Source: CADCWK01 sp964244115 (GTDB lineage: Bacteria > Chloroflexota > Chloroflexia > Thermomicrobiales > UBA6265). From it: 33,261 bases of DNA. Position 1 is the first letter of the stretch. Every line of letters starts with the position of its first letter. The notes beneath the pieces are model-generated. The model was not told the DNA's origin and did no database searches. It saw only the letters and a program-made list of their open reading frames with translations. The stretch spans positions 1-33,261 of the forward strand of contig CAXTHM010000040.1 in the NCBI GenBank assembly GCA_964244115.1, given 5' to 3'. Position numbers and translations under genes: made by a program. Of the stretch, positions 31,764-33,261 are shown piece after piece.

Positions 31764-31772
31764 ATGATACCA
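31764..31772 (-). promoter_or_regulatory. extended -10 promoter of rplK-rplA
   Basis: On the minus strand TGG directly precedes TATCAT (31769 down to 31764), 13 bases beyond the nusG stop. The -35 region overlaps the nusG coding end and is poor. Transcription would begin near 31757 and include the 11-bp hairpin in a leader of about 90 bases. Confidence 0.5.
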
Positions 31773-31781
31773 CGACGTGAC

Positions 31782-32381
31782 TCAGGACTCGGTCTCGATC
31801 TGGAAAAAGTCTAGCTCGACCGGGACGTCGCGGCCGAAGAACGAGACCAGCACCCGGACCTTCTCCTTCTCGTCGTTGACCTCGTTCACCTCGCCCCGGA
31901 AGTCGGCGAACGGGCCGTCGGTGATCTGGACGGTGTCCCCGACCGAGAAGGTCGCCTTGAGCTTGGGCGGCTGCGCCGTCAGGCCGGTGACGATGTTCTG
32001 GACTTCCTCACTGCCGAGCGCGATCGGACGGTTGTTGATGCTGACGAACCCCGTCACACCCGGCGTGTTGCGGAGGGTGTACCAGGCGTCGTCGTCCATC
32101 ATCATCCGGACGAGCACGTAGCCCGGAAAGACCTTGCGGTCGACTTCCTTGAGCTTGCCCTCGCGGTCCTTCTCCTTCTCCTTCTGGGTCGGGACCAGGA
32201 TCTCGAAGACACGGTCAGCCAGATCGAGCGCGTCAACGCGGCTCTCGATCGTTTTCTTGACCTTGTTCTCGTAGCCGGAATAGGTGTGGAGCGCGAACCA
32301 GCTTCCCTCGGAAGCGGGCGGCAACCCGGCCTCTTCGGCCCGCCGGGCGGCGAGGCGTTCTCTGAGCGTTGGGCGCCCCAT
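31782..32381 (-). CDS. nusG: transcription termination/antitermination factor NusG
   Basis: It binds RNA polymerase, modulates pausing and links it to Rho or the ribosome. The NGN domain (WFALHTYSGYENKVKKTIESR, then FPGYVLVRMMMDDDAWYTLRNTPGVTGFV) is followed by a KOW domain (FSVGDTVQITDGPFADFRGEVNEV). The N-terminal ~25 residues are a charged extension. It has 199 residues. ATG 32381 has AGGAGGT at a 7-base spacing, which rules out the longer reading to 32549. It lies 47 bases after secE. Confidence 0.97.
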   Translation of the reverse strand: MGRPTLRERLAARRAEEAGLPPASEGSWFALHTYSGYENKVKKTIESRVDALDLADRVFEILVPTQKEKEKDREGKLKEVDRKVFPGYVLVRMMMDDDAWYTLRNTPGVTGFVSINNRPIALGSEEVQNIVTGLTAQPPKLKATFSVGDTVQITDGPFADFRGEVNEVNDEKEKVRVLVSFFGRDVPVELDFFQIETES

Positions 32382-32428
32382 GGGCTGACCTCCTCTGATC
32401 GGTGACGTGATGACTACGATCGTCGACG

Positions 32429-32833
32429 CTAGAAGGCCTCGAAGATCTTCAGCAGGACGAAGTCGATCCCGCCGAGGAGCAGACCCATCACGGCCGAGAC
32501 CGCGATGACCACGAGGGTCAGGTTCCGGAGCGTGATCTGGTCCGGCCATGTGACCCGGCGGAGCTCGGCCCGTGTGTCGTTGAGGTAGCGCCGAACTCCG
32601 GCGACCCGCTCGTTGCCGCGGGGGCGGCTCTGATCACCCCTGCGATCGGTCGCCATCCGCGGCTGACCGGATGTCGGCGGCGGCTTGACGGGCGGCTCGG
32701 CCACCGCGACGGCCGGTGTCGAGGTCGTACTGGTCTCGAGCTTGGGGTCGACCGTCGTCGTGCCGGCGGGCTTGCGGCCGTTCGCACCCCGCGTTCGTCG
32801 GTTCGAAGCTGATGACCGGCGCTGGGCGCTCAT
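32429..32833 (-). CDS. secE: preprotein translocase subunit SecE
   Basis: This is the essential clamp subunit of the SecYEG channel. The conserved core is at the C-terminus: an amphipathic stretch RYLNDTRAELRRVTWPDQITLRNLT and one membrane helix (LTLVVIAVSAVMGLLLGGIDFVLL). About 75 residues of Arg/Thr/Pro-rich, probably disordered sequence precede it, so the protein is 134 residues, longer than the minimal ~60. ATG 32833 with GGAAGGA upstream fits; the reading that extends to 33199 runs over tRNA-Trp and is not real. nusG follows, the usual order. Confidence 0.93.
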   Translation of the reverse strand: MSAQRRSSASNRRTRGANGRKPAGTTTVDPKLETSTTSTPAVAVAEPPVKPPPTSGQPRMATDRRGDQSRPRGNERVAGVRRYLNDTRAELRRVTWPDQITLRNLTLVVIAVSAVMGLLLGGIDFVLLKIFEAF

Positions 32834-32936
32834 GCCCCGTCCTTCCCTGTGCAATCTGGTGTCGAACGAACTGGTCCAGATCCCGTCGCGCTCCGGTCGA
32901 CCCCGATGCGGTCGGACCGGCCCTGGATGAATGGAC

Positions 32937-32969
32937 GACGGGGCGGAGCCTCTTGGGCGCCGCCCCGTC
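32937..32969 (-). terminator. hairpin between tRNA-Trp and secE
   Basis: GACGGGGCGG (32937-32946) and CCGCCCCGTC (32960-32969) form a 10-bp stem with a 13-base loop, 31 bases after tRNA-Trp. On the minus strand GTCCATTCATCC follows, so no U-tract. It may be a weak terminator or a processing site that frees the tRNA from the secE message. Confidence 0.45.
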
Positions 32970-33000
32970 CCCTGGATGCTTCCACGACGAGTACCTTGGG

Positions 33001-33073
<73 letters not shown>

Positions 33074-33105
33074 AGGCGCGATGCACTGCGCGTCGAGACG
33101 CTCCG

Positions 33106-33111
33106 AGTGTA
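33106..33111 (-). promoter_or_regulatory. possible -10 box of tRNA-Trp/secE
   Basis: TACACT on the minus strand (33111 down to 33106) lies 32 bases before tRNA-Trp. No good -35 box is seen. Read-through from tuf is an alternative. Confidence 0.3.
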
Positions 33112-33168
33112 CACCATCATCCGTCAGGCGGGCAGCCACCGGTGTGATCCGGTGACACTCGGAGGGAA

Positions 33169-33197
33169 GGCCGGTCGGCCATTCGGGCTGACCGGCC
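33169..33197 (-). terminator. hairpin after tuf
   Basis: GGCCGGTC (33169-33176) and GACCGGCC (33190-33197) form an 8-bp stem that continues past one mismatch into GCC/GGC. It begins 12 bases after the tuf stop. On the minus strand TTCCC follows; the U-tract is weak. Confidence 0.5.
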
Positions 33198-33209
33198 ATT
33201 GACTCGAGC

Positions 33210-33261
33210 CTACTCGTCGATCTTGGTGACGACGCCGGCGCCGACCGTCCGGCCCCCCTCG
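33210..33261 (-). CDS. tuf: elongation factor Tu, C-terminal end (partial)
   Basis: Only the last 16 codons plus one base are in the window. They read EGGRTVGAGVVTKIDE followed by TAG, the invariant EF-Tu C-terminus (usually REGGRTVGAGVVTKI), at the end of domain III, which contacts aminoacyl-tRNA. The rest lies beyond the window edge. Its place upstream of tRNA-Trp, secE and nusG is the standard arrangement. Confidence 0.93.
   Translation of the reverse strand, partial: EGGRTVGAGVVTKIDE

Overview
The window is a GC-rich bacterial chromosome segment with housekeeping gene order and no phage, transposon or CRISPR signal. I infer a Chloroflexota (Thermomicrobia-like) source. The grounds are very high GC, Tat-exported proteins followed by Thr/Pro/Gly-rich linkers, and a DnaD-like plus DnaI/DnaC-like loader pair next to dnaB together with CdaA/CdaR. 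No 16S gene is present, so this placement is provisional. A 10-N assembly gap lies at 1419-1428 inside a KaiC-family gene.

Layout. 1-4150 (+): tRNA-Arg(GCG), a two-domain KaiC-family ATPase translationally coupled to a CheY-like receiver, an RdgB/ITPA-type nucleotide-sanitising enzyme, and an orphan Tat-exported Fe/B12-type solute-binding protein. 4230-4530: two tandem tRNA-Ser genes with a clear promoter and a U-tract terminator. 4563-12016 (-): a conserved protein of unknown function, a ribokinase-type sugar kinase, and a compact moxR-DUF58-transglutaminase operon. 12226-18879 (+): polA, an FmdB zinc-ribbon protein, cysE, cysS and rlmB. 19095-21959 (+): a Tat-exported peptidoglycan amidase with seven SH3b repeats, preceded by a promoter whose spacer is a perfect palindrome. 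22159-28052 (+): rplI, dnaB, a dnaD-like gene, a dnaI/dnaC-like gene, cdaA (c-di-AMP synthase) and cdaR. 28163-33261 (-): tuf (3' end only), tRNA-Trp, secE, nusG, rplK, rplA, an L10-type leader with attenuator, rplJ, rplL, tRNA-Pro and an ANTAR response regulator.

Functional themes are replication and helicase loading (polA, dnaB, dnaD-like, dnaI-like), c-di-AMP signalling (cdaA-cdaR), cell-wall turnover (amidase, transglutaminase operon), cysteine supply and charging (cysE, cysS), and the secE-nusG-ribosomal protein block. rpoB and rpoC do not follow rplL, where they usually sit. Recurrent sigma70-type promoters have -10 boxes close to TATACT or TACAAT. Many gene-end hairpins have long GC-rich stems but no U-tract. 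Only two have a clear U-tract: the one after the tRNA-Ser pair and the one in the rplJ leader.

I did not find a wholly new multi-gene system. The best leads are the palindromic operator-promoter, the synteny between c-di-AMP synthesis and helicase loading (with an altered DGA motif in CdaA), the KaiC-receiver pair and the rplJ attenuator.
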